Shown here in pieces: positions 53,520-63,921 of a DNA stretch of 64,000 nucleotides (the first letter of the stretch is position 1; each line of letters opens with the position of its first letter). Source of the stretch: Micrasema longulum (taxonomy: Eukaryota; Arthropoda; Insecta; Trichoptera; Brachycentridae). The stretch is from assembly GCA_022494885.1 (NCBI GenBank), contig JAGVSM010003730.1, positions 186,001-250,000 on the forward strand, read 5' to 3'. The translations under genes and the position numbers were made by a program. The notes beneath the pieces are model-generated. The model was not told the origin of the DNA, ran no database searches, and saw only the letters and a list, made by a program, of their open reading frames with translations.

Positions 53520-53608
53520 TTTACTGAAGATGGCTCCTGCAATGGTAGCCGAAACGTCGGATCAAATCCAAAATACACGGTATCACCCAAAAAAGATACA
53601 TAATATTG
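53520..53608 (+). ncRNA. PLE-type 3' block with hammerhead-like core
   Basis: CTGAAGA, extra T, stem II GGCT-CCTGCAATGGT-AGCC, GAAACGTC, then GGATCAAATCC and TACACGGTATCACCC. Stem II pairs four bases and GUC is available for cleavage, but stem III (AC/GT) has no loop and the adjacent stem I bases do not pair. It is best read as a PLE terminus with a hammerhead-derived core. Confidence 0.4.
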
Positions 53609-53611
53609 AAA

Positions 53612-54930
53612 CTTTACTGGTTTATTACATAAACATTTTTTAATAAATGTAATTGCAATAGTATGTTAATTGTTACTGTATATTCATTCAAATAATGAAA
53701 TAAATTTCACTCGAAAACTGACCTCGAAAAACCGGCTTCGGTTGATTTTCATGAACAATGACCCGACAGGGTATCGGAGCGGATATTAACATTAAGATGT
53801 TTAAGGCTGATAATCTCCGGTATGTTGTGACTATATCCAGCACCAGCGTCTGCCAGAAAGGCGCCCAAGACCAAGGCTATCGTCTACTGACCTCCTAACA
53901 CATTTATTAACAAATATCAAGCCAAATATGCACATAAATCAAACGCCAAACATGTAGGTGCTACATACATCACACGATTCGTTTTGGTGAATTTCTCCTC
54001 TTTCACATTTTTGCATTATTTGGAAGTTTGTGCATTCAAATAAGTATGATGTACATAATAAGTATTAGCTTTTAACGGTATAATAATGTATGTAGCATAC
54101 AAACCAATCTTTTGATATTCTAACGAACCAGTACCTCAATCACAAATGACAATCGACGTGCTAATAAGCGACGTAATAACAATTTCTTAACATGGTTGTT
54201 TATCGTATTGGCGACCACAATGGAACATCCGTGAACGCCTAATATTAAATGACAAAATATTTACGTTTCGCGACGCATAATCCTGCACAAATTCAAATTT
54301 CACCGTTGTAAATATGGAAAATATTACAGAACTGTAAGCAAGGTAAAATAATTTAGTTTTATAAAGTTTTTTTGTTTGTTCACAATTTATCATGCTATTT
54401 ATTGCATTTAGCCATAGAGGTAATATGTATATAAAGCCGGCGGCCGCGCCGGCGTCGCCAAGCCAAAAAGTCAACAAAAGCAGTCGCCATAGTTATTGTT
54501 AGTAATTTAATTTCCATTTTTTTGTATTAGATACTCCTTACTATTTTACAAATGCAATATATTGTATGATTTTTTAAAAATAAACGCCGATTTTAATTTC
54601 GATAATATAACTATGTATCAAATATGTCACTTTGACTGTAATGTAAGTAAAATGTAACATTTCCAGTAATTAAGTTTATTATTAATCTTGATAGTGATGT
54701 AATGTGTCAGGAAAGAAACTTGATCTACATAGATTTAATCATTTATAGCCGTGAGAAGATTAAATATGTAATTCTAATCTATTTATTGGTCACCATACAA
54801 TTTATTACCCAAGAAACATTATAATTTCTTGTATCGAAGATATCTGATATGTTCATAATTATTTTGCCTATATAAAACGACTTCAATTTAAAACAATGAA
54901 AATAGTCATTATTTAAAACATAATTATTCA
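53612..54930. other. Stretch with no recognised feature
   Basis: A GC-rich CCGGCGGCCGCGCCGGCGTC string at 54437-54456 is surrounded by AT-rich DNA. Nothing is otherwise recognised. Confidence 0.4.
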
Positions 54931-54934
54931 TCAT

Positions 54935-55190
54935 AATTTTTTTCATCATTTCCTTTCCGCACCTAATGGATAGAGCACTCTATTGGTACACCGATCAAAG
55001 TGTATCTTGATTATTTTTGTTGCAAGATGATCAGTTTTACGCATCAGGTACTAGTCCAGGGACTATGAAATATTCTAGTGTAAAAACACCTTTCAAAATA
55101 TTTTTTTCATGTCAACCATGCCGGGAATCGAACCCGAGACCTCTTGCATGGTCGGCAAACGCGCTGACCACTATACCAAGAAGACGACAT
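54935..55190 (-). mobile_element. SINE-C copy, reference quality
   Basis: Minus strand: TTGGTATAGTGGTCAGCGCG, TTTGCCGACCATGCAAGAGG, TCTCGGGTTCGATTCCCGGC (perfect box B), CATGGTTGACATG, body TCCCTGGACTAGTACCTGAT and tail CCATTAGGTGCGGAAA. Confidence 0.9.
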
Positions 55191-55361
55191 AATTATACAG
55201 GAAATAATCATTATTTCCATGTATAGAAAAAAAAAAAAAAAAATTATACAACAAACAGTATGTACAATATAAATTGTCCATTTCTTTGTATATTCGTGTA
55301 GGACACCCATGCACACATCAAAAAAATGTTTAAATTTAAGAAAATAATTCAAATGTTTCGT

Positions 55362-55540
55362 TCTGTGGTCCCGTGGATAGTGTCTCGGACTCATGGCTCA
55401 AAGATCCGTGGTTCGAATCACATTCTACCCCTACTTGATTCTCATTTTCTTATGGTGAATTATTTACAACTCGTTGAAAATGGTACTAAAAATGAAATAT
55501 TTTGGTGAATCATAAGAACACAAATATTTCTTTAAAAATA
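55362..55540 (+). mobile_element. SINE-A copy
   Basis: TGTGGTCCCGTGGATAGTGT, CTCGGACTCATGGCTCAAAG, box B GGTTCGAATCA (one mismatch), CATTCTACCCCTACTTG, tail ATTTACAACTCGTTGAAAAT and GGTAC. Full length. Confidence 0.85.
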
Positions 55541-55554
55541 AGAACTTATTACAA

Positions 55555-55762
55555 TAAAAGCAGAGGCGTTGTTTTGTGGTCGGTGTTTGTGTGAGAGGGA
55601 CTTTCACAAAATAATAAAATCGTTCAATTAATCGGCTAATGACAGTGAGCGGGAGTGTATGCCAGTTAAGTGATCAGCGTATTTGTGATTTTTTTCTTAT
55701 TATGCTATAACAGACCTAAATTATATTATAGTTTTTATTTATTATTGAAAAGGAATTATAGG
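55555..55762 (+). repeat. Family F fragment, 3' part
   Basis: GTGGTCGGTGTTTGTGTGAG, GGCTAATGACAGTGAGCGGG, CAGCGTATTTGTGATTTTTT and GCTATAACAGACC match the second half of family F. Confidence 0.6.
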
Positions 55763-55764
55763 AA

Positions 55765-57435
55765 TAAAATAAAAAAAGGATAAATTTAACAAATGCAGAA
55801 TATAAGAAATGAAATGGATGCACATTAAAATACTTATTAATTAAATATGAGCTCCTCTCAATATTTCTATGACATTTGACCTTAATTTACGTTTATTGTC
55901 TAGAAAAATATTGACCTTGGTAATCCTATAGTTTTATTGCTAGCGTATTCAAGGTATTGTAAAATGTTTTCAATAGTTTGTTCGACGCGTTTTCTGTGTA
56001 AAACAGAAGATTTTGTCTTGTCGGTCTAGAGGGCACACAAGATGTACAAAGAATACTAAAATTAAAACCCACTTATCCGCGAGACCGGCTTGTCAGCAGA
56101 TTATTATTTTTTAACAGAGATGTATGTAAAATCCAAATTATTTAACTGCACCGATGTAAACACTAATGCAGCAAAATTCGTGCATTGATTGAATATGCAA
56201 CTTATTTAAAAATATGATTGGAGCCAATGCTAGTGATATCTTCAATTTGAATAATACAAAATTCAAAAGGGAAATCAGCGACAGCATGCAGGCATTGCCA
56301 CCGTGGGTGAGTAGTGACGGGTAAATACAATATTACTTTTTAATTTTACTACAAATTTACAATGGTAAATATGTACAGACATTTTATTTATGGTTATACA
56401 AATTCAATTCTTGTGTAATATACATTTAATGACAATACATTACGTATGTTGATAATTATAAGTTTGAAATCATTTTAAAGCTAGTTTTAAGTATCTAGTA
56501 TATTATAACCTTATTATTTTATAAGACTATAGATTTCAGTAAATAAATATATATTAAAAAAATTTAAAACCAGTTGTATAATAATCAATGTAAATATTAA
56601 AAAAAAAATATATATATTTATTTATCCACCTACGTACAAAAAAACAAAGAAAAATCAGATGTGTATGGATGGCTATAAAAAATAAAGAAATGTCAGCTTT
56701 TCGTTATTTTTATTCTTAAATAAAAAAATAATGCTTCCTTGTGATATGTTTTTTTGAAATTTATTTTTCATTTAAAAGTAATGGCTCATTAAGTTTTAAC
56801 GTAGTATTTTGTGTAATAAAAATAAACAAGAAAACAAGTTTTATTAGAAAAATGTTAAATAATAAAAGTGCGTACCCCTGCGGAGAAATAGCATGATGGT
56901 AGTATTTATTAAAAATAAATAAATCATTAAACCATCATTTGGAAAATTAACAGCGAGTAATAAGTAAGAAAAACTTTAAATTTCAATGAATTTTCTAATC
57001 ATTTTGACCCTCGACGCGAAACCGGTACATAATTAAAAAATCAAATTTAAGTATTTATGTTATGCCTTAAATTAAAAGTAATTCATATAAAATTAGAAAT
57101 TACGTTCACGCTTTATTTTTAAAAAGCGACGTGGGTAGCCTGCTTATGTATCACCATAAATACCCCTCTGTTAAGGTACCGACTTTTATATCAGATTAAG
57201 ATAATTGAATTCAGTTATCGTTTTTAAAATCGTGAATTGAATTGACTTGCAATAAAAATGGAGGATAATTTGACAAACACCATTACTAGTTTTATGTTCT
57301 ATACGTGTTCCTACACAGGTGGTGTATTTGCCACCCATTTTGACTAGTTTTAGTAAGTAACAAACGACGATAACACTCGAACAACACTTCAATCAATTTT
57401 TTTGCATTGTAATAATAAATAAACGCCCGTTCTAG
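55765..57435. other. AT-rich stretch with no firm feature
   Basis: CGCGAAACCGGTACATAATT at 57015-57034 faintly recalls the PLE terminus (CGAAACCGGTCG ... TAATTAAAAAA). Nothing else is recognised. Confidence 0.4.
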
Positions 57436-57439
57436 GGGC

Positions 57440-57790
57440 CTTAATTTTGTCAAGTTTTTTTTTGTTTCTTCTTCTTTCTCTTGGGTCGTATGACCTGTTT
57501 GTGACGGCGGGCTGTCCTGTCTCCTATCTTTCATGCGGTGCACATTCAGCACACCGCCTTCTGCTTCTTCCTCACCTTACTATGTCTTCAACACCACAGG
57601 AATACCTTTCCGTTTCATTTCTGATCCAATCACTAGGAGATCTGCCTGCAATGGAGCGGATTCTGCCGCTCTGAGAAAGCTTTTTGTCCTGTTGGCTGTT
57701 GGTGTCGGCTCTCACATTCATCCCGCAGGTCACGACGAGTCTTACGCATGTATTGTATATCCTGACCTTACTTTCAGTTAGCATGTGTTT
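57440..57790 (-). mobile_element. RTE-like LINE C-terminal fragment
   Basis: The minus strand reads ESKVRIYNTCVRLVVTCGMN, VRADTNSQQDKKLSQ, IRSIAGRSPSDWIRNE and CGVEDIVR, then in another frame RQDSPPSQTGHTTQEKEEET. It follows the KxRIYxTCVRPVxTYGxExRADT ... IxGxxxxDxIRNxxIRExCxVxDIVRW pattern. The segment with RPPGRPxKRW is deleted, leaving the RTG-rich end and AAG-rich codons. Confidence 0.8.
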
Positions 57791-57794
57791 GTTT

Positions 57795-58935
57795 CACCAT
57801 ATAGTGTCAGCAAGCAGCCAGCTTATATAAATGTCTGTACCTTAGGGGATAAAATTCGAGACCCCACTTTTTGCCGCTTTGAAGTTAAAAATGCAGATAT
57901 CATCTAATATTAATAAGCTATTTTATATGTTAATAAAATACCAAAGTCCATTTAATTTGTGAAAATGTTTTTTTAAGTTGAAATAAAAATCTGATAACTT
58001 TGTTTTAATGCTAAAAAAATCAGTAGTCCCAGATACGCAATTTTAATGTTTTGTACTTGGTTGCGCGAGTGGTTGGTGGGATTGAGTGGTTTGTAGCTGG
58101 ATGGACCGCCAGTGGATGAAAGTCCACCTATCCTACCGATCCTGTGATCTCCAAACTTTCAATGCATGTTTATTCTCCTCGTCTCTATGGCCATGGGTAG
58201 CTACGGTTGCTATGAGAACAATTTTTCATATCCATAACAACCAACATCAACAATCACACATTTTCTCTTCTTGATAATTTCTGTCAACTACCGCATGTTT
58301 ATAATTTTATCTGCCCGCATCTGATCACCATTACATATTCTGACCGCCGCGCCGCTCCGCCACATTTATCTTTATATTTCGCAAATAACTATAGTAAAAG
58401 TGCCGTGTTCACCAAAAAAAGAAAAAACTACCCAGAAGCCAGGACTTGGAGATATCATCCGGATTCCTGTCCCTGATTCCCTTTCCGGTCTTCCTAAAGG
58501 TAGGATTTTTGTTTGCTGTGGTTTGTTTTGGCGGCATACTGTTCTTTTCCGCATCTGCCATCACCGCGCAAACGCATCTTTTATTTCCCCTCAAAAATTA
58601 ATATAGATCATCGATTCAGTCAAATAATACTCACGCAAAATTATAATCGACACCCCAGTACTTTTATTGTTGTTTATATGATATGTTGAAATTATCGCTT
58701 GTTTATGTTCATAGAACTAATTTTGTGGACAAACATTTTAACTAATGTGAGTAAATGGCCAGTTATCAACTTTTTCAAGGATTTGCTAAAATATTTGACC
58801 ACAAAGTTAATGCTTTAAACAAAAATAATATTTTATCGGCAAGTCCTGCATTAAAAGCAAACCATTGAAAAAGTCGGTAAGTGGATATAAATAATATATA
58901 TTTATGAACATTAATTGAATTTATCTCATTTCATT
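57795..58935. other. Stretch with no recognised feature
   Basis: TTGAAAAAGTCGGTAAGTGG at 58865-58884 matches the end of the 17-kb foldback arm. Otherwise nothing is recognised. Confidence 0.4.
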
Positions 58936-58937
58936 AC

Positions 58938-59195
58938 AATATTTGAGTTTGTCCAAATGTTCGTAGACAAAATACTGGATTTCACCTCCTCGGGAGTCAT
59001 TAAGATAAACACATAACAACAGGGATGGAAAATTCCTTAAATAAGGGAATTTGGGCGAATTGGTGAATGTTACACAGTGCCTAAAGTGGCTACTTAAACC
59101 AGCCAATGACATGTCATAAGCCCTGTAAATGAAATGCCTAGACTTCCATATTCCCTTATTTGAGGTATTCTCCATCCATGTTGTTATTTGTTTAT
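58938..59195. mobile_element. Family E deletion derivative
   Basis: Left end TTTGAGTTTGTCCAAATGTT, GTAGACAAAATACTGGATTT, CATAACAACAGGGATGGAAA; short body GGTGAATGTTACACAGTGCC; right end CATGTCATAAGCCCTGTAAA and CTCCATCCATGTTGTTATTT. The inverted ends are kept and most of the body is lost, as in MITE-like internal deletions. Confidence 0.65.
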
Positions 59196-59479
59196 CTGAT
59201 TTCGTTTAAAAGTTACGCTGTTTTAGAAATTGCAGAATCACAAAATGTTGGTTCCTGTTAAAATTTCATTTGATCAATAGATTTTTTCATAGATGTGACT
59301 CCCGCGGTTTATCCTTTGAGGTACAGATTTGCATTTACGTTTTTAAAAACAATAAAAATAAAACGAAATGTAAGAATAAGATGCCATGCAGTAAAAATCA
59401 TTTGTTGAAATGTACACTATCCGTCGTAAATTGGCTTGTAAGCTATTTGTGGAGACCGTGCGTCTAACCAGGAAAAGAA

Positions 59480-59578
59480 TTTAAGAAGATGTAAGGGAGT
59501 AAGCAATCAAGAGAAATGGGTTAAGGCTTTTTGTGAAAACCATATGCTTCAACTAAGGAGGAGACATGTTAATGATGG
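59480..59578 (+). mobile_element. RTE-like LINE end, degraded
   Basis: GGGTTAAGGCTTTTTGTGAA and ATGCTTCAACTAAGGAGG parallel 2160-2220 (TAGAGGCTTTTTGTGGACAC, ATGCTTCAACTAGGGAG). Most of it is unreadable. Confidence 0.4.
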
Positions 59579-59579
59579 A

Positions 59580-59925
59580 TTTACAACAACAACAACAACA
59601 AATCATCACGCCGTTTCCCCTTAAGGGTAGGCAGAGAGAACAGAACGCCACATCACTCTATCTTTGCACACAGATCTCTACATTCATACATCTTCTCATG
59701 CACGCGCGCCGATTATTCCGACTTTTGACATGTCCATCTTCAAGTATTGGTTAAATTTGGTCATGCCATGTCTTTCTCGGTCTTCCTCTATTTCTGCATC
59801 CATCAACATTCGCATTGTAAATATTCCTAGCCGTTCTTTCGCTGTCCGTTCATTCTACATGTCCAAACCAGCGCAGAGCTCCTTTCTTGATTATGTCGAT
59901 AATGCTTTGCGATAATTCGATAGTG
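59580..59925 (-). mobile_element. RTE-like LINE C-terminal fragment
   Basis: The minus strand reads STIIKKGALRWFGHVERTDS, ERTARNIYNANVDGCRNRGR, PRKTWHDQI, and ends in CLPLRGNGVM. Immediately after is a (CAA)n run (59585-59600). It is the clearest copy of the family also seen at 11665 and 13150. Confidence 0.85.
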
Positions 59926-60013
59926 TCGATAGTAAATTTATAGTCTCTAAAATTATCTACGAAATTAAAGTCTATTTTGAATATAAAAAAATGTTTTATT
60001 ATTCGTCCTTATA

Positions 60014-60364
60014 CAGGGTGTTCTTTAAACCCTGTCACATCCGAAACCACGATGATCAGTATGGGCAAGAAGACAAATTAGCATAATAAAAAAATATTTA
60101 GAACAAAGAATTTCTTTAAAAATAAAATATGAAAAAAAAAAAATGTTTGCTTTTTTGTGCAAGGGAGAAGCGAAGGGGGCGTGGCCGCGAGGTCGGTGGT
60201 GTATCAGACTCCCCCCTCCCTCTCCTCGTTTCTCCCCTGCAGAAGTAAGGAACGATTTGCTTTTTTTGATATTTAAAAAAAATATATATTCTTTCTAAAA
60301 AAATATTTTAATGTGCCAATATCGTGATTTCGGATGTGACGGGGTTTAATGAATGAAAACCCTG
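60014..60364. mobile_element. MITE with CAGGGT termini and GC-rich core
   Basis: Left end CAGGGTGTTCTTTAAACCCT, GTCACATCCGAAACCACGAT; right end (complement) CAGGGTTTTCATTCATTAAA, CCCCGTCACATCCGAAATCA. The inverted ends span about 45 bp. The middle is a GC-rich imperfect palindrome (AAGGGAGAAGCGAAGGGGGC versus TCTCCTCGTTTCTCCCCTG) in AT-rich arms. No ORF. Superfamily not assigned. Confidence 0.75.
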
Positions 60365-60822
60365 TTTAGACGTCGGAGAATGTATTAAATGATATTTATT
60401 AAAATATGCTTGTTATTTGTTATTCCGAACCGCATTCTGCGGAGCATTATTAATATCGATCGGTACAGATAAAATATAAACGTAGGTGCATAATAAATTA
60501 CGTGAGCTCGGTATGAGTTCAGACTGTATAACAATAGATTATCTACTTTAGAAATAGAGTCTGGCAATATTGTGTCTTGTCAACGTATCAAGTCGACAAC
60601 GGAGTCGATATCTACATAAGGCATAATGTATCGACTGAGTGAAGTTGTCAACTGTATCTGTCAATCAGTAAGGTAACATATTTCGTCTAGCCTAACGGTA
60701 GTCAACAGGGTATTAAATAACGTTCAAGGAACATTGCCATTTTACTTGGTATTTAGATGTAACAATAGGACCGAATAGAGCACAGAATCTCAAAGTTTCA
60801 CTATACTTACTTCATTATTTTA
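60365..60822. other. Stretch with no recognised feature
   Basis: Short ORFs only. Confidence 0.4.
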
Positions 60823-60824
60823 TT

Positions 60825-61250
60825 TTATTTTTATTTTTATTTTTATTTATTAAGGAGAAACAACAGTTGTTATATAAGAATACAAAATGTAAAAAATAGT
60901 ACATACATCCAGTTAAAGTTTTCCACAAATATAATGAGAGAACATGTTACACAGTAAAGAGAAAAATAATATATTATATAAGACATGAGAGAAAAAAAAA
61001 AGAGCTCGTAAGAAGGTTAAGGGATGAGAAAATAGAGTGAAGGAGTGGAGAAGAGAGATTTTCATTGACCAATTCAAAATTTCTAAATAATAATAAAATA
61101 AAATAATTTAAAGGAATATAAACTTATTACACACTGACAAATGTATCATTTTACAGTGTTTCAAAAAGTCACAAAATTTTGTATTAAAAATAACTAAATG
61201 GCGACAAAGTAAATTAAATTTGGAGCAGCTACGATAAATAAACTATGTTT
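60825..61250 (-). mobile_element. LINE 3' end fragment
   Basis: Begins with (TTTTA)n at 60825-60855 (complement of a tail), then AAGGAGAAACAACAGTTGTT and a long A-rich UTR. No confident coding homology; the layout resembles other minus-strand LINE ends here. Confidence 0.4.
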
Positions 61251-61474
61251 AATTTAACTTCTTTTTTGCACGCAAATTTCATGAACTTTATTGTTTTCTT
61301 TTAGTGGCGTGAAAGCAGTCCGGATATGACAAGAAAGTGTATAAGTAATCATAAAAAACTAATAAAAACAAAATTCCTTGTAAATATTAATTCATTTATT
61401 CTGCTTTTAATTTTATTTATAATTTTAAAACTGCCTGCCTTATTTATATCATGAGCTAATTATTTAGGTCTAAA

Positions 61475-61522
61475 AGAAAATGGTTTCAAAATTATTTTTT
61501 TTTGGTAAATCATAAGAAGATA
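61475..61522 (+). mobile_element. SINE-A tail scrap
   Basis: GAAAATGGTTTCAAAATTAT and TTTGGTAAATCATAAGAA match the last 45 bases of SINE-A. Confidence 0.5.
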
Positions 61523-61524
61523 TG

Positions 61525-62445
61525 TACTCTCATTTCTATTCATTCAGTTTACGGGTTGTTTAACCCATCACGTAATGCAGACTACAATTGTCAAATAAAT
61601 AAATAAACAATATAATAAACAAATAAAAATTAAGCATAATTTATGGTTCTATTTATGATGATAATCCATTTCTGTTTTGCAATATAATGGCTTTTTAAAG
61701 TGTCGATATTAAGTTCTGGTGCCTAACTAACGTTCAACTAAAATGATTAGGTACGGCAGCGATGTTTGTATTTAAATTCGATTTTAAATTAAGTTCATTT
61801 TAATGCGATTCTATGATAAAAGCTTACGTGTCAAACAACAAATAGAAAAAGAGATCCTTTCTGGCTTTGTATTTTAAGATCAGTTCAGTAGGGAATGAAA
61901 ATTTCTTCAGGTAACTGACGAAATCTACCATTTTTATTTGAATAAATTGCCAACAAGTCCCTAAGAGATTTGTACAATTTCTTTGAATGGTTGACCAATT
62001 TTCTAAAATTATAAATTTGTATGTCATTACTTAATATGTCAATAACTATGCTTATATTTGCTCATTTCTAATTAAGTATTAATGAAGAAACCATAATTAC
62101 TTTCTTAAACGTTTTTAAGACGTTCAATGCGGGTCAATTAAATGCTTATTTTTGGTGCATAGCAAGATAATTTACATTGCGTCAAGGCAGGTAAACTTAT
62201 GAACTTTCATTTAATAATAAACTTTTTATTCACTTACGCTTTTATACTCGATAAAAAAAGCATTTATTACCGAAATAAAATACAAATGATACTTAAATCC
62301 ACAAATTTAAAGATGTGAGTCTAGGGATTACGTAATATTGTAGTATAAAAATATTTTTTTTATAAATTGTTCATGTACCTATACTATATTAAACCCAAGA
62401 TCTGTCTTGCCTAAAATAAGGTCTTTATATGCATTGAACGTTTGT
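61525..62445. other. AT-rich stretch with no recognised feature
   Basis: Nothing is recognised. Confidence 0.45.
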
Positions 62446-62449
62446 AACA

Positions 62450-62629
62450 ATCAGTAAATTTATCCACATACGATGGTGAATAAGCTACAGCATTGTTAAA
62501 TAAAATGCAGCGTATCTCGATCATCTGTGCCAGTTCAAGCTAATATTATATGCCGACCTTCCCAAGAATCGAACCCGAGACCTCAAGCGTGGTGGGTGAA
62601 TGCGCCAACCACTGCGCTACCAGGCGCAT
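62450..62629 (-). mobile_element. SINE-C copy
   Basis: Minus strand: GCGCCTGGTAGCGCAGTGGT, TGGCGCATTCACCCACCACG, CTTGAGGTCTCGGGTTCGAT (box B one base off) and tail ATGCTGTAGCTTATTCACCA. Confidence 0.8.
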
Positions 62630-62728
62630 TTTTACCTGAGAGCAGCCATCGAATCGAAAGAACTCGTACATAATTCTGATCCTATTACACATATAGACCT
62701 GTATTCTTAATCCGTTCGGACACAGCCG
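62630..62728 (-). repeat. Module M copy upstream of SINE-C head
   Basis: Minus strand: GTGTCCGAACGGATTAAGAA, TACAGGTCTATATGTGTAAT, TCGATTCGATGGCTGCTCTC and AGGTAAAAATGC. It abuts the tRNA-like head exactly as at 51664. Confidence 0.6.
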
Positions 62729-62729
62729 A

Positions 62730-63290
62730 TATTATAACGACATACAATAACGATAACCATTGGTGTTTATCAATTTCTCGGGTAGAAATAATAATAGCTT
62801 ATAATCGCAGAATAGGCAATATCACTGTTCTGATTTTACAACCCGTCAATAGTATGACTATTGGACAAACGTTCCAATTCTCGAAATGATTACATTGATT
62901 ATCATGGTCGCAATTATTCATCGGGAAGCGATATGGCCGATAGAGTCAAGATCAAGGACAGAATACTGCGGCAGCGAGATCGTGATCATGTTGCATGCTG
63001 GCCTTTGAGCATCAGACTGAAGTCTACATTATATGGATCAGAAAAGTGAACAAGAAATCGGTAAGATTTCGATTTAAAACCGACGTTTAGTAAAATGCAC
63101 TAATTGAGGAAAATTTCGAAAGCGAATAAGTTAATAAATCTATAGAGCAATATTATTGTCATCTTTCCGCACCAGGGGAGATATTCCAAACACTCTCGCA
63201 TCCAAAGAAAAAGCTTTTATCTCGCATAGCTACCTACAAAATACGCTTGATAAAAGTGTTTTCTGCAACCGCGAGAGCGGTTCAGAATAG
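62730..63290. other. Stretch with no recognised feature
   Basis: A 62-codon ORF (62861-63049) has no family resemblance. Confidence 0.4.
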
Positions 63291-63294
63291 CAAC

Positions 63295-63430
63295 GCAGGG
63301 CCGTGATTACAAGCGCTATCCTCATCGGTACACATCGATACGGTATAAAGTAAAATCGATATTTATGTATGAAAATGTGCACATTTGTATGAAAATTTAA
63401 AGTATCTTCGTCGGCAACCTGTAATTTAAC
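63295..63430 (+). repeat. Family H arm, left
   Basis: GCAGGGCCGTGATTACAAGC, CGATACGGTATAAAGTAAAA, GATATTTATGTATGAAAATG and CGTCGGCAACCTGTAATT. The inverted copy is at 63795-63921. Confidence 0.7.
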
Positions 63431-63494
63431 ATATTAATAAAAACAACGCATACATATTCTATTTTTCGTACATACTTAATTTTATCCCCAAAGT

Positions 63495-63760
63495 GAAAAG
63501 TTCAACAATGTTTTGAGTATGTCCAAATGATCTCACCCGCATGATAAAGGTTTCAGATCTTTTACTTCACAAAAGTCAACAGATGGAAGAGTTGAGAAAA
63601 TGTGGATGTTCAAACATAGGCAGACTGGTGAATGTTACAGTGTGTAAAGTGGCCACACAAACTAGCCAATGACACGTCATAAGCCCTGTAAATGCCTAGA
63701 CTTCCATATTCCCTTCTCAAAAACGTTTTCCCTGTCTGTTGCAACAAATTGAAATTAAGT
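63495..63760 (-). mobile_element. Family E repeat between H arms
   Basis: From ATGTTTTGAGTATGTCCAAA through ATCTCACCCGCATGATAAAG, GGTGAATGTTACAGTGTGTA and CACGTCATAAGCCCTGTAAA to TCCCTGTCTGTTGCAAC. The body lacks the AGGCAACGCCTG part. Confidence 0.75.
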
Positions 63761-63794
63761 TTCCTTTATGAAAAATATAACATTTGTATTTATG

Positions 63795-63921
63795 TTCAAC
63801 AACAGGTTACCGACGAGTTTTAGTTCAAATGTACACATTTTTGTACATAAATATCGTTTTTACTTTATACCGTCTCGATATGTACCATTGAAGATAGCGT
63901 TTGTTATCGCGGCCCTGGGCA
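63795..63921 (-). repeat. Family H arm, right (inverted)
   Basis: On the minus strand GCCCAGGGCCGCGATAACAA, CGAGACGGTATAAAGTAAAA, CGATATTTATGTACAAAAAT and CGTCGGTAACCTGTTGTT. It closes a 627-bp palindrome-like structure with the left arm. Confidence 0.7.

Noticed and set aside
54935..55190. tRNA gene at the SINE-C head
   Set aside because: The head is followed by the shared SINE-C body and tail and has no terminator. Several copies exist in the window.
57000..57050. Additional PLE terminus (CGAAACCGGTACATAATT)
   Set aside because: Only about 20 bases resemble the PLE end and the CTGACGA core is missing; mentioned only as a weak resemblance.
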